A DNA stretch of 15,057 bases from Congzhengia sp045576635 (GTDB lineage: Bacteria > Bacillota > Clostridia > UBA1381 > UBA9506). Shown here one piece after another: positions 14,311 to 15,057 of this stretch (within the stretch, counting starts at the first letter, position 1; the number at the start of each line of letters is the position of its first letter). The stretch lies in the NCBI GenBank assembly GCA_045576635.1, contig JAZNGT010000030.1, forward strand, positions 1 through 15,057. The letters are read 5' to 3'. The notes beneath the pieces are model-generated. The model did not search any database. It saw only the letters and a program-made list of their open reading frames with translations, and was not told where the DNA came from. Made by a program: the position numbers and the translations under genes.

Positions 14311-15057
14311 ATGACAACAACCAAAGACATAAGAAATATGTGTATTTTAGCACATTCCAATGCGGGAAAGACATCGCTCTGTGAAGCAATGCTTCATAAG
14401 GCAGGTCTTATTGACCGTGCAGGAAGAACAGAAGACGGAAACACCATTTCGGACTTTGATCCCGAAGAAATAAAAAGACAGATTTCTATCAATACATCCG
14501 TTATTCCCGTTTCGTGGAATCAAGTCAAAATTAATCTTCTTGACACACCTGGTACGGCAGAGTTTGTCGGCGAACAAATTGAAGGAATATCCGTTTGCGG
14601 AAGTGCGCTTATCGTAGTGAGTGGTAAATCCGGTGTTTCAGCGGGTACCGAACGCGCGTGGAATCTAGCCAAAACAAAAGCAAAAATTGTGTTTGTCAAT
14701 AAACTTGATGATGTAAAGGCAGACTATGCAAAAGTAGTAGAGCAACTGAATGATACCTTTGGCCGTGCAATTGCACCGTTTACATTCCCGATTAAAGACG
14801 GCGATAAGCTTACCGGTTTTGTAGACGTTATCAAAATGCGCGCAAAAATGTTTTCTGAGGGTGGAGACACCCATAAATATGAAGAAATTCCGGATAGTTA
14901 TAAAGATATTGCTTCAAGAAGCCGTGACCTTTTGCTTGAAGCGGTAGCAGAGGTAAGCGATGAACTGATGGAAAAATACTTTGCCGGGGAAGAATTTACC
15001 GAAGATGAAATCAAAGCAGCGCTTAAAATCGGTATCAAAGACGGTACGGTAGTTCCT
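14311..15057 (+). CDS. EF-G-like translation-factor GTPase (paralogue of FusA), cut by window edge
   Basis: I translated 249 uninterrupted codons from an ATG placed 8 bases after AAGGAGG; the rest lies outside. An overlapping ATG at 14307 is in another frame. The G domain has the P-loop AHSNAGKTS (14-22), the segment EDGNTISDFDPEEIKRQISI (41-60), DTPG (78-81) and NKLD (130-133). The EEIKRQISINTS block corresponds to the switch I region of ribosomal translocases. Canonical EF-G has DTPGH with a catalytic His; here it reads DTPGTAEF, so Thr82 replaces it. From memory the clostridial EF-G-like paralogues typically have Tyr or Phe at this site. It is therefore probably the FusA2-like accessory protein rather than the main EF-G, and could also be related to Tet(M)-like ribosome protection factors; function is inferred. 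Confidence 0.85.
   Translation, partial: MTTTKDIRNMCILAHSNAGKTSLCEAMLHKAGLIDRAGRTEDGNTISDFDPEEIKRQISINTSVIPVSWNQVKINLLDTPGTAEFVGEQIEGISVCGSALIVVSGKSGVSAGTERAWNLAKTKAKIVFVNKLDDVKADYAKVVEQLNDTFGRAIAPFTFPIKDGDKLTGFVDVIKMRAKMFSEGGDTHKYEEIPDSYKDIASRSRDLLLEAVAEVSDELMEKYFAGEEFTEDEIKAALKIGIKDGTVVP

Overview
The window reads as the chromosome of a low-GC (about 40% by eye), endospore-forming, gut-type member of the Clostridia. The grounds are strong AAGGAG/GGAGG ribosome binding sites, textbook sigma-A promoters, a SleC-like spore cortex-lytic protein, an S-layer-homology (SLH) surface protein, a WalR/WalK-type two-component system and the MEP-pathway kinase IspE. I cannot name a genus. I see no rRNA, tRNA, CRISPR array, insertion sequence, attachment site or riboswitch. 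Base composition and codon use look even, so this is mostly core chromosome.

Layout. Positions 1-1451 (minus) hold a two-gene spore-lysis unit: a small beta-domain protein, then a SpoIID-domain plus peptidoglycan-binding protein that runs off the left edge. Together they match the domain content of one-piece SleC. Positions 1452-1712 are a divergent intergenic region. Positions 1713-4304 (plus) encode an 863-residue secreted SLH protein, closed by a bidirectional terminator shared with the convergent gene at 4397-5206, a YjdF/DUF2238-like membrane protein. Positions 5305-7403 (minus) are a D,D-carboxypeptidase gene followed, with overlapping translation signals, by an XRE-S24 (LexA/CI-like) regulator.

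From a short divergent promoter region (7404-7616) the walR-walK operon runs rightward to 10081. A terminator packed against a perfect consensus promoter leads into obg-ispE (10211-12344). Three single-gene units follow: a cyclophilin-type peptidyl-prolyl isomerase lipoprotein (12435-13028), glyceraldehyde-3-phosphate dehydrogenase (13135-14148, with its own promoter and a strong terminator), and an EF-G-like translation GTPase cut by the right edge (14311 onward).

How they fit: much of the window concerns the cell envelope (SLH surface protein, carboxypeptidase, WalRK, spore cortex lysis, surface foldase), and the rest is housekeeping (Obg, IspE, GAPDH, EF-G paralogue). No gene longer than a short leader is missing from the list, and no stretch over 300 bases lacks a gene. 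I found no clear new multi-gene system. The most unusual points are the split SleC-type protein, the S24 regulator with Arg in place of the catalytic Lys and translationally coupled to a carboxypeptidase gene, degenerate SLH anchoring motifs on a modular beta-rich protein, and an EF-G paralogue lacking the catalytic His.
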